DNA of 64,000 nt from NCBI RefSeq assembly GCF_900090265.1, contig NZ_LT607752.1:5586001-5650000 (forward strand), in the 5' to 3' direction. This DNA is from Micromonospora rifamycinica (lineage in GTDB: Bacteria > Actinomycetota > Actinomycetes > Mycobacteriales > Micromonosporaceae). Under the pieces are notes generated by a model, which was given only the letters and a program-made list of their open reading frames with translations, made no database searches and had not been told where the DNA came from. Made by a program: the position numbers and the translations under genes. The stretch's first letter is position 1. The number at the start of each line of letters is the position of its first letter. Below, one piece after another: positions 6,494-13,784 of this stretch.

Positions 6494-8161
6494 ATGACCG
6501 AGTTCGAGACCGACCCGCAGCGTCGGCCGGCTGCCACCGACGCCGAGCCGTCGCACCCCTCCGCCGAGCCGTCCCGCGCCGCGCGCGGCGAGTCCGACAC
6601 CACCCCCACCACCGCCGGCACCGAGCAGGCCGGCAGCGGATCGCCGTACGCGCCGCCGCAGTCGTCGTCGCCGTACGCGCCGCCCGCGTACCCGCAGTCC
6701 TCGTACCAGCCGGGTGGCCAGGGCTACCGGCCCGGCTATCCGGCGTCCACCGGCTACCCGGGTTACCCGCAGGCGGGTCAGTACCCGTCAACCGGTCACC
6801 CTCAGCCCGGCCAGCAGCAGCCCGGCTCCGGGTGGTCCGCCGGGCAGTCCGGCCAGCACCACCCCGGCACGTCGGGTCAGCCGGGTGCCGGCACGTCGTC
6901 CGCGGGTTACCCGGGTCAGCCCGGTGCCGGCACGTCGTCCGCGGGTTACCCGGGTCAGCCGGGTGCCGGCGGCACCGGGCAGCCGGGCGTCGGTTACCCG
7001 GGCCAGCACGGTCAGCCGTCCGCCGGGTATCCCGGGTCGGCCGGTCCCGGCGGCCCGCAGCACCCCGGCCAGCACCAGCCGTGGGCTCCCGCCCCCGCGC
7101 CGCAGGCCGGCAGGGTGGCCAAGTTCGTCGGCGCCGGGGTGGCGGTCTTCGCCCTGATGCTCGGCTCCGGTGTGGCCGGCGGCGCGCTGGCCCTGGCGGT
7201 GGACGGCGACCGGGGCGGCATCACCCGCACCTACTCCGCCGCGCCGGTGATCAACAGCGCCGATCTTCCCAAGATCGCGGCGTCGGTCCAGGACAGCGTC
7301 GTCTCGATCATCACCGACAACGGTGAGGGGTCGGGCGTGATCCTCAGCTCCGACGGCTTCGTGCTGACCAACAACCACGTGGTCGCCTCCGCCTCCGGGG
7401 ACGCCGTCCGGGTGGTCTTCGCCAACGGCAAGTCCGCCCCGGCCAAGATCGTCGGTACCGATCCGAAGACCGACCTCGCGGTGGTCCAGACCAGCGGCAT
7501 CAGCGACCTCAAGGCGGCGAAGTTCGGCGACAGCGACGCCATGCAGGTGGGTGACCAGGTGCTCGCCCTGGGCAGCCCGCTCGGCCTCCAGGGTTCGGTG
7601 ACGGCCGGCATCCTCAGCGCCCGGGACCGCACCATCCAGGCCGGCAGCGGCAACAGCCCGCAGCAGTCCCCGCAGGGCGGTGCCAGCTCGATCGCCGGCC
7701 TGCTCCAGACCGACGCCCCGATCAACCCGGGCAACTCCGGCGGCGCGCTGGTCAACACCCGGGGCGAGGTGATCGGCATCAACACCGCCATCGCCACCGC
7801 CGGGCAGGGCAGCACCGGCAACATCGGGGTCGGCTTCGCCATCCCGAGCAACAAGGCCAAGGACGTCGCCGAGAAGCTCCAACGGGGCGAGAAGATCAGC
7901 CACCCGTCCCTCGGCGTCAGCGTCAACGCGGCCGAGGACGGCGGAGCCCTGGTCGCCGCCGTCACCGGGGGCAGCGCCGCCGAGAAGGCCGGTATCCAGC
8001 GGGGCGACGTGATCACCAAGTTCGGGGACAAGGTGATCAACGACTCCAACGATCTGGTCGGCGCGGTGCAGGCCGGCAAGGTGGGCGACCGGGTCCAGGT
8101 GACCTACAAGCGAAATGGTGCCGAGGCGACGGCAACCGTAACGCTCGCCGAAACGTCATAG
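6494..8161 (+). CDS. pepD: HtrA/PepD-type membrane serine protease, trypsin-PDZ
   Basis: A 555-residue protein. Residues 1-205 are a cytoplasmic low-complexity region rich in Pro, Gly, Gln, Ser and Tyr with near-exact repeats of GQPGAGTSSAGYP. A membrane helix follows (FVGAGVAVFALMLGSGVAGG, about 210-235). The protease domain has the triad: His in TNNHVVAS (about 295), Asp in KTDLAVVQ (about 327) and Ser in NPGNSGGAL (about 415). A PDZ domain follows, with SLGVSV and GIQRGDVI. It should degrade or chaperone misfolded proteins outside the membrane. It follows the two-component pair as pepD follows mprAB in mycobacteria, and shares their operator pattern. An earlier in-frame codon at 6428 lies inside the operator and is unlikely. 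Confidence 0.9.
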   Translation: MTEFETDPQRRPAATDAEPSHPSAEPSRAARGESDTTPTTAGTEQAGSGSPYAPPQSSSPYAPPAYPQSSYQPGGQGYRPGYPASTGYPGYPQAGQYPSTGHPQPGQQQPGSGWSAGQSGQHHPGTSGQPGAGTSSAGYPGQPGAGTSSAGYPGQPGAGGTGQPGVGYPGQHGQPSAGYPGSAGPGGPQHPGQHQPWAPAPAPQAGRVAKFVGAGVAVFALMLGSGVAGGALALAVDGDRGGITRTYSAAPVINSADLPKIAASVQDSVVSIITDNGEGSGVILSSDGFVLTNNHVVASASGDAVRVVFANGKSAPAKIVGTDPKTDLAVVQTSGISDLKAAKFGDSDAMQVGDQVLALGSPLGLQGSVTAGILSARDRTIQAGSGNSPQQSPQGGASSIAGLLQTDAPINPGNSGGALVNTRGEVIGINTAIATAGQGSTGNIGVGFAIPSNKAKDVAEKLQRGEKISHPSLGVSVNAAEDGGALVAAVTGGSAAEKAGIQRGDVITKFGDKVINDSNDLVGAVQAGKVGDRVQVTYKRNGAEATATVTLAETS

Positions 8162-8182
8162 CCATCAGACCTGCCTCCTCCG

Positions 8183-8231
8183 GGGCGGCGGGCGGCGGAG
8201 CCAAGGGGGTTGGCTCCACCGCCCGCCGCCC
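8183..8231 (+). terminator. Strong hairpin terminator after htrA
   Basis: GGGCGGCGGGCGG (8183-8195) pairs with CCGCCCGCCGCCC (8219-8231), and GGAGCCAA with TTGGCTCC inside it, with one C:A mismatch and a GGGGG loop, 21 bp of stem in all. A TTCTTCCTG tail follows. It begins 22 bp after the htrA stop codon. Confidence 0.8.
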
Positions 8232-8339
8232 TTCTTCCTGCCCGGGGTGCCCCACCCCGGCCGGGCGCGTTTGACCGCCGGGTCGACGGGAAATCGCCGC
8301 CGGTCCCGCTTCACCGGGACGACGGGAGGATCCGTGACC

Positions 8340-9455
8340 GTGACCCACCGCCTGTCGGAGCGGCCGCCGCCGGAGCGACCGTTGCGGATAGCGATGCTGG
8401 TTCCGCCGTGGCTTTCGGTGCCGCCACCCGGGTACGGCGGGCTCGAACAGGTGGTGCACGGACTGGTGGACGCGCTCGTCGGGCACGGCCACGAGGTGAC
8501 CCTCTTCGGCGCCGGACGGCAGCACGGGACGGCTGCCGAGTACGTCTGGACGATCGACGAGCTGCAGTACGACCGGCTGGGCGAGTCACTGCCCGAACTG
8601 GCCCACCTGGCGCGCGTCCGGCAGTTGATCTCCGCTGCCGACTTCGACGTGATCCACGACCACACCACGATCGGGCCGCTGATCGCCGGTCGGCGCGCGG
8701 TGCCCACCGTGGCCACCGTGCACGGCAACCCGGTCGGGGAGTACGGGGCGGTGCTCGGCGACACCGACCACGGGGTGGGCCTGGTGGCGATCTCGCACGC
8801 CCAACGCCGGGCCAACCCCGGCCTGCCCTGGGTGGGCACCGTGCACAACGCCCTCGACGGCCGGGACGTGCCGGCCAAGCGGGAACCCGGTCGCGGCCCG
8901 GTGCTCTGGCTGGCCCGGTTCAGCCCGGACAAGGGTCCGGACCTGGCGATCCGGGCGTGCCGGGCGGCCGGGTTGCCGCTCACCCTGGCGGGCAAGTGCA
9001 ACGAGCCCGCCGAGCGCCAGCACTTCGCCGAGGCGGTCCAGCCGATGCTGGGTGAGGACGTCAACGTGATCCTGAACGCGGACCGGGAGGCGACGCTGCG
9101 GCTGCTGGTCGACGCCCGGTGCCTGATCATGCCGATCCAGTGGGAGGAGCCCTTCGGCATGGTGATGGTGGAGGCCATGGCGACCGGCACGCCGGTGGTG
9201 GCGCTGCGCCGGGGGGCGGTGCCGGAGGTGGTGGTCGACGGGGTGACCGGGCTGATCTGTGACGGTGCCGAGGAGCTGCCGGCGGCACTGCGCGAGGTGG
9301 ATCGGCTCGACCCGGCGGCCTGCGTCGCGCACGTCGCCGAGAACTTCTCCACCGAGCGGATGGCGCGCGGCTACGAGGCGATCTACCGGGCCGTGGCGCA
9401 CTCGGCCCGCCGCCCCCACCACACCACCGGGTCCGTCCCGTTGCGCACCCGCTGA
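8340..9455 (+). CDS. GT4-family glycosyltransferase (group 1)
   Basis: A 371-residue GT-B enzyme. The N-terminal half has the GT4 acceptor-side signature PPGYGGLEQVVHGLVDALV and GHEVTLFGAG. The C-terminal half has VLWLARFSPDKGPDLAIRA, a nucleotide-sugar-binding loop, and EEPFGMVMVEAMATGTPVVA, the E-x7-E element of retaining GT4 enzymes. Donor and acceptor cannot be predicted. GTG codons at 8334 and 8340 are both possible; GGGAGG at 8324-8329 is better spaced for 8340. It stands alone between the htrA terminator and a convergent kinase gene, so it gives no pathway context. Confidence 0.85.
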   Translation: MTHRLSERPPPERPLRIAMLVPPWLSVPPPGYGGLEQVVHGLVDALVGHGHEVTLFGAGRQHGTAAEYVWTIDELQYDRLGESLPELAHLARVRQLISAADFDVIHDHTTIGPLIAGRRAVPTVATVHGNPVGEYGAVLGDTDHGVGLVAISHAQRRANPGLPWVGTVHNALDGRDVPAKREPGRGPVLWLARFSPDKGPDLAIRACRAAGLPLTLAGKCNEPAERQHFAEAVQPMLGEDVNVILNADREATLRLLVDARCLIMPIQWEEPFGMVMVEAMATGTPVVALRRGAVPEVVVDGVTGLICDGAEELPAALREVDRLDPAACVAHVAENFSTERMARGYEAIYRAVAHSARRPHHTTGSVPLRTR

Positions 9456-9478
9456 CCGACCGCCGGGCGGCCGGAGGA

Positions 9479-9568
9479 GCACCCGGGCCGGTGGGCGCAC
9501 TCGGGCCGGTGGGCGCACCCGGGCCGGTGGGCGCACCCGGGCCGGTGGGCGCACCCGGGCCGGCGGGC
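9479..9568. repeat. 18-bp tandem repeat, five copies
   Basis: Five head-to-tail copies of GCACCCGGGCCGGTGGGC occupy 90 bp; copies two and five differ by one base each. The array fills the gap between the convergent GT4 and Ser/Thr kinase genes and contains no gene. CCCGGG in each unit and complementary flanks could form hairpins, so it may double as a terminator region. Confidence 0.9.
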
Positions 9569-9621
9569 GGCCGGTGACGGCAGCGCCACGGCCGGCGGGT
9601 CGACCCGGGTGGCGTGGGGGG

Positions 9622-11334
9622 TCAGGTGGTGGTCGCGGCGAGGTCCCGGGCGGCGGATTCGAGCTGACGGCCGTACGTCGCGGTGATGCCGCCCTCGTCG
9701 ACCCGCCGGGTGACCTTCTCCCGGAGCGCGACCGCCTGGGCGGGCACGTCCGGGCTCCCCGCGGCGGCGGCGCGGGTCAGGTTGGCCAGTACGTTGCGCA
9801 GGTCGATGCCGACGTCCTCGCGGATCTCACCGGTGCGGACCCCGTCGTCGACCAGCCGGCGCATCCGGTCGGCCGCCTCGGTCAGCCCACCGGCGCCCTG
9901 CCCGCCGTCCGGGGGCGACGTGGTGCGGGGTGGCGTGGGCGTGCCGGTGGCCCGGCGGGGCGCCGGTGGCGGGGTGGGGTCCGCCGGTGGCTGGGTGCGC
10001 GGTGGCGGCGGTTCGGTCGTCGGGCTCTCGGTGGGCCGGGCGACCGGCGGGGTGTGGGTTCCCGGCTCCAGGAGCGGGGCGAGCAGCAGGACCGCCGCGA
10101 CCGTGAACACGACCAGCGCACCCACCGCCACCAGCGGCCGCCGCGACGGTGGCAACTCCGGCTCGGGGGGCGGGCCGCCGTCACCGGCACCGCCCGCGCG
10201 GCCGGTGGGCCGACCGCCGCCCACCACCCCGACACCCGCCGTCGCGTTGCCCGTGGCCCGGTCGCCGGCACCGCCGGCCCCCGCGACACCGCCGCGCCCC
10301 GCCCCGGCACCGGCTGTCGTGCCGGCACCGGAGCCGGCCGCCGGCACGGCACCGGCGTCCGCCGCGACCCGGGCGGTGGCGGTGGTCCGGGCGCCCGTGC
10401 CGGCTGCCGCGGCCCCCGGCGCGCCGGGTGGACCGGCGAGCGCCGGCAGGCTGACCGTCGGGGAGAGCATGGTGGCCGCCTGCGGGTCGCCCGGCAGCAG
10501 TTGGTCGCGGAGCGCGGTGGCGACCTGGTGCGCGGTCGGCCGTTCGTGCGGATCCCGGGCCAGGCAGCGCAGGCAGACGTCGACCACCAGCGGCGGCAGC
10601 CCCGGTACGCCGTCCAGCGACAGCGGTGTCTCGTCGGTGATCGCGGCGGCGAGCTGTTCCCAGGTCTCCGCCGGGTAGGGCGGCTGGCCGGTCAGCGTCT
10701 CGTAGAGCAGCACCCCGAGGGAGTAGACGTCGGTCGACGGCTGGGCCGGTGCGCCGTCCAACCGCTCCGGTGCCACGTACGCCGGGGTGCCGAAGGTGCC
10801 CCCGTCCTCGTCGTCGTCGGGGGTGCCGACCTGGGTGGCGATGCCGAAGTCCAGCACCTTCGCGCCGACCCGGGTCATCATGACGTTCGCCGGGGTGATG
10901 TCCCGGTGCACGATGCCCAGCCGGTGCGCCGCCGCCAGCGCCTCGGCCACCTGGGCACCCACCTCGACCGCCTCCGGCCAGGGCAGCGGCCCCTCGGAGA
11001 GCCGGTGCTCCAGCTCCTCACCGGTGAGCAGCTCCATCACCACGAACGAGGTGATCTCGCCGTCCGGGGCGAGCGCCTCGCCGTAGTCGTGCACCGCTGT
11101 CACGTGCGGGTGGACCAGTTGCGCGGCGGAACGTGCCTCCTCGCGGACCATGTCGCGGAACCGGGCGTCGGCGGCCAGCGACGGCGCGAGCACCTTGACC
11201 GCGACGACCCGGTCGAGCACCTCGTCGCGGGCCCGCCAGATCACCGACATCCCGCCGGCCCCGATCCTGTCGAGGAGCCGGTACCTGCGGGCCAGCAACC
11301 TACCGGCGTTCAGGGTTGCCATCAGTGTTCGCAC
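9622..11334 (-). CDS. Membrane Ser/Thr protein kinase (Hanks type, PknB-like architecture)
   Basis: A 570-residue protein. The kinase domain (about 18-280) has the Gly loop GAGGMS, the Lys in VVAVKVL, a catalytic loop HRDITPANV, DFG, and the P+1/APE region GTPAYVAPERL. The usual Lys two residues after the catalytic Asp (HRDLKPxN) is Thr here. A long Ala/Gly/Pro/Thr-rich juxtamembrane region follows, one membrane helix at about 388-412 (LVAVGALVVFTVAAVLLLAP), a Pro/Thr linker, and an extracytoplasmic helical domain of about 90 residues. The start at 11334 is a GTG; an in-frame ATG at 11322 is an alternative. It probably senses an envelope ligand and phosphorylates cytoplasmic targets. It is divergent from the patatin gene. 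Confidence 0.9.
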   Translation of the reverse strand: MRTLMATLNAGRLLARRYRLLDRIGAGGMSVIWRARDEVLDRVVAVKVLAPSLAADARFRDMVREEARSAAQLVHPHVTAVHDYGEALAPDGEITSFVVMELLTGEELEHRLSEGPLPWPEAVEVGAQVAEALAAAHRLGIVHRDITPANVMMTRVGAKVLDFGIATQVGTPDDDEDGGTFGTPAYVAPERLDGAPAQPSTDVYSLGVLLYETLTGQPPYPAETWEQLAAAITDETPLSLDGVPGLPPLVVDVCLRCLARDPHERPTAHQVATALRDQLLPGDPQAATMLSPTVSLPALAGPPGAPGAAAAGTGARTTATARVAADAGAVPAAGSGAGTTAGAGAGRGGVAGAGGAGDRATGNATAGVGVVGGGRPTGRAGGAGDGGPPPEPELPPSRRPLVAVGALVVFTVAAVLLLAPLLEPGTHTPPVARPTESPTTEPPPPRTQPPADPTPPPAPRRATGTPTPPRTTSPPDGGQGAGGLTEAADRMRRLVDDGVRTGEIREDVGIDLRNVLANLTRAAAAGSPDVPAQAVALREKVTRRVDEGGITATYGRQLESAARDLAATTT

Positions 11335-11513
11335 CTGCCTGAGGGTCGGGGTGGTGTCAGGTTGCGGGAATGTGTCCTCACTGTCAACGGTTGTCCAGTT
11401 GCCCGGTGACCCTGTGCGACGGCGTGTGTTCCCACCGCCACGCGGCGGCGGTCCGGGTCGGCGGCCAGCGGCTGCGCCGCAGGTGCGGGCGGCGGCGTGC
11501 CAGGATGAACGGC

Positions 11514-12344
11514 ATGAGTGGCGGTCCGGTGGCGTTCGTGCTCGGCGGCGGGGGAGTGCTCGGCGCGGTCGAGGTGGGCATGCTGCGCGCCCTCTTCCGG
11601 GCCCGGATCCGCCCCGACGTCGTGCTCGGCACCTCGATCGGCGCGGTCAACGGCGCGCTGGTCGCCGCCGACCCGTCCGAGGCGGTCACCGACCGGCTGG
11701 TCCGGCTCTGGGCCTCCCCGGAGGCGAGCGAGGTGTACGGCGACTCGGTGGCCCGGCAGCTGCGCCGGTTCGCCGCCCGTACCCACCTGCACTCGCCCCG
11801 GCCGCTGCGCAAGCTGTTGGAGGGCGAGCTGGGCGCGGACACCACATTCGCCGACCTGAAAGTCCCGTTCCGCTGCTGTGCGGCCAACATCGAGCGGGCC
11901 GCCGAGCACTGGTTCCACACCGGACCGCTGGTGCCGGCGGTGCTCGCGTCGGCCTCGGTGCCCGGTCTGCTGCCCCCGGCCCAGATCGACGGCCAGCACT
12001 ACATCGACGGCGGGATCGTCAACTCGATCCCGATCGGCGAGGCGGTGGCGGTCGGCGCGACGCAGATCTTCGTCCTCCAGGTGGGGCGGATCGAGCGGGA
12101 GCTGACGCCGCCCCGACGGCCCTGGGAGATCGCCCAGGTCGCGTTCGAGATCGCCCGCCGGCACCGGTTCGCCCGGGAGCTGGCCGCGCTGCCCGAGGGG
12201 GTACGGGTGCACGTGCTGCCGACCGGTGGGCTGGAGCCGCGCGACGACAGCCCCTGGGCGTACCGGGACATGGCGGCCGTGGGGCGGCGGATCAGCCGCG
12301 CCTACACCGCGTCCCGGGCGTACCTGGCGACGCTGGACCGTTGA
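11514..12344 (+). CDS. Patatin-like phospholipase/acyl hydrolase
   Basis: A 276-residue patatin-domain protein. The oxyanion hole is LGGGGVLGAVEVG (about 8-20), the nucleophile elbow is GTSIGAVNG (Ser at about 44), and the catalytic Asp lies in the D-G-G motif of YIDGGIVNS (about 165). All three elements of the Ser-Asp dyad fold are present. No signal peptide, so it acts inside the cell or on the inner membrane face, releasing fatty acids from lipids. Its stop overlaps the acyltransferase start (TGATG), implying paired hydrolysis and re-acylation. The ATG at 11514 is chosen over 11505 because CAGGA is better spaced, or the mRNA may be leaderless. Confidence 0.88.
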   Translation: MSGGPVAFVLGGGGVLGAVEVGMLRALFRARIRPDVVLGTSIGAVNGALVAADPSEAVTDRLVRLWASPEASEVYGDSVARQLRRFAARTHLHSPRPLRKLLEGELGADTTFADLKVPFRCCAANIERAAEHWFHTGPLVPAVLASASVPGLLPPAQIDGQHYIDGGIVNSIPIGEAVAVGATQIFVLQVGRIERELTPPRRPWEIAQVAFEIARRHRFARELAALPEGVRVHVLPTGGLEPRDDSPWAYRDMAAVGRRISRAYTASRAYLATLDR

Positions 12345-13363
12345 TGCCGTTGCCCCCACGCTGGGTACGCCGGCTGCTGTTCGCCCCCGCTGTGGTCCTG
12401 CTCGCGGTCACGGTGCTGACCACCGTGCCGGTGTGGGCGCTGCTCGCGCTCGCCGTGTCGCCGTTCGTGCCGGGCCGGCTGCGCCCGCTGCGGCTGCTCT
12501 GGATCGGCTGCGTCTACCTGGTCTGGGATGCCGCCGCGCTGGTCGCGCTCTTCGTGCTCTGGCTGGCCTCCGGGTTCGGCCGGTGGAAGCGGTCGCCGGC
12601 CTTCCAACGGGCGCACTACGTGCTCGCCGGCTGGTTCCTCCGGGCGCTGTTCTGGCAGGCCCGTTGGACGCTGCGGCTGAGCATCGACGTGGTCGGCACC
12701 GACCCGGACACCGCGCTGCCCGGCCGGCCGGAGCTGGTGCTCTGCCGGCACGCCGGCCCGGGTGACTCGTTCATCCTGATCCACTCGCTGGTCAACTGGT
12801 TCCAGCGGGAGCCCCGGATCGTGCTCAAGGAGGCACTCCAGTGGGATCCGGCGATCGACGTCCTGCTCAACCGGCTGCCCAACCGCTTCATCGCCGCCGG
12901 TGACGGTCGGGATGCGGCGGTCCGGCAGATCGGCCACCTCGCCACCGGCCTGGACGACGACGACGCCTTCGTGATCTTCCCGGAGGGCGGCAACTTCACC
13001 CCCGGCCGGCGGGTACGGGCCATCGACCGGCTCCGCGCGCTCGGCCTGGAGCGGATGGCGGTGCGCGCCGAGCGGATGCAGCACGTGCTCGCCCCGCAGC
13101 CCGGCGGGGTGCTCGCCGCCCTGGACGCCGCCCCCGAGGCCGGGGTGATCTTCGTGGCGCACACCGGTCTGGACCGGATGCTCACCGTCGCCGACGTCTG
13201 GCGCGAGCTGCCGATGGACAAACGGATCGTGATGCGCTTCTGGTCGGTGCCGCCGGAGGACGTCCCGACCGGCCGGCAGGAGCGCATCGACTGGCTCTTC
13301 GACTGGTGGGACCGGATCGACAGGTGGATCGCCGCCAACCGGGACGGGGTGACCACCGGATGA
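12344..13363 (+). CDS. Membrane PlsC-like acyltransferase
   Basis: A 339-residue protein. Two or three N-terminal membrane segments (about 11-40 and 55-75) precede an acyltransferase domain. The catalytic block is present as RHAGPGDSF, an H-x4-D arrangement, and the third block as VIFPEGGNFTPGRR. It therefore belongs to the broad PlsC family, although the first block departs from the usual NHxSxxD. The ATG lies in a TGATG overlap with the patatin gene, so the two are co-translated. Likely role: re-acylating a lysophospholipid or other membrane lipid released by the patatin partner; the acceptor cannot be told. Confidence 0.82.
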   Translation: MPLPPRWVRRLLFAPAVVLLAVTVLTTVPVWALLALAVSPFVPGRLRPLRLLWIGCVYLVWDAAALVALFVLWLASGFGRWKRSPAFQRAHYVLAGWFLRALFWQARWTLRLSIDVVGTDPDTALPGRPELVLCRHAGPGDSFILIHSLVNWFQREPRIVLKEALQWDPAIDVLLNRLPNRFIAAGDGRDAAVRQIGHLATGLDDDDAFVIFPEGGNFTPGRRVRAIDRLRALGLERMAVRAERMQHVLAPQPGGVLAALDAAPEAGVIFVAHTGLDRMLTVADVWRELPMDKRIVMRFWSVPPEDVPTGRQERIDWLFDWWDRIDRWIAANRDGVTTG

Positions 13364-13403
13364 ACGTAGCGTCACGGTCAACCGGTTCGACGCCAATCCC
13401 ACG

Positions 13404-13409
13404 TAGGGT
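13404..13409 (+). promoter_or_regulatory. -10 hexamer of a probable leaderless cutA transcript
   Basis: TAGGGT ends 6 bp before the GTG of cutA, so transcription would begin at or beside the start codon. No Shine-Dalgarno is visible. This TANNNT-N6-GTG layout is the common leaderless arrangement in actinomycetes. Confidence 0.5.
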
Positions 13410-13415
13410 GCGCAG

Positions 13416-13736
13416 GTGGACCAGATCTGCGTGGTGACGACGGTGGTGGACTCGCGCTCCGTCGCGGACCTCATGGCGGCCGCCGCGGTGGCCGGGCGAC
13501 TGGCCGCCTGTGCGCAGGTCGGCGGCCAGGTCGACAGCACGTACTGGTGGCGGGCCGGGGTGGAGACCAGCACCGAGTGGTCGGTGCAGTTCAAGACCGC
13601 CCCCGACCGGGCCACGGCGCTGGTCGGCCAGATCCGCGCCAACCATCCGTACGAGGTGCCCGAGATCCTGGTCACCCGGGTGGAGAGCGGCGACCCGGCG
13701 TACGCGCTCTGGGTGCACGAGAACACCCGTACCTAG
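13416..13736 (+). CDS. cutA: CutA1 divalent-cation tolerance protein
   Basis: A 106-residue protein matching CutA1 from end to end: VVTTVVDSRSVADLM at the start, LAACAQV (conserved Cys), an S-T-Y-W-W-R-A-G-V segment, FKTAPDRATALVGQIRANHPYEVPEIL, and the terminal YALWVHENT. CutA1 proteins are stable ferredoxin-like homotrimers linked to copper and divalent-metal tolerance; the exact role is unsettled. GTG start, apparently leaderless. No metal transporter lies nearby. Confidence 0.93.
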   Translation: MDQICVVTTVVDSRSVADLMAAAAVAGRLAACAQVGGQVDSTYWWRAGVETSTEWSVQFKTAPDRATALVGQIRANHPYEVPEILVTRVESGDPAYALWVHENTRT

Positions 13737-13784
13737 GTACGGGCACTCTGGCCTGCGGTTGCGGCCCACCGGCAGGATGGCCGC

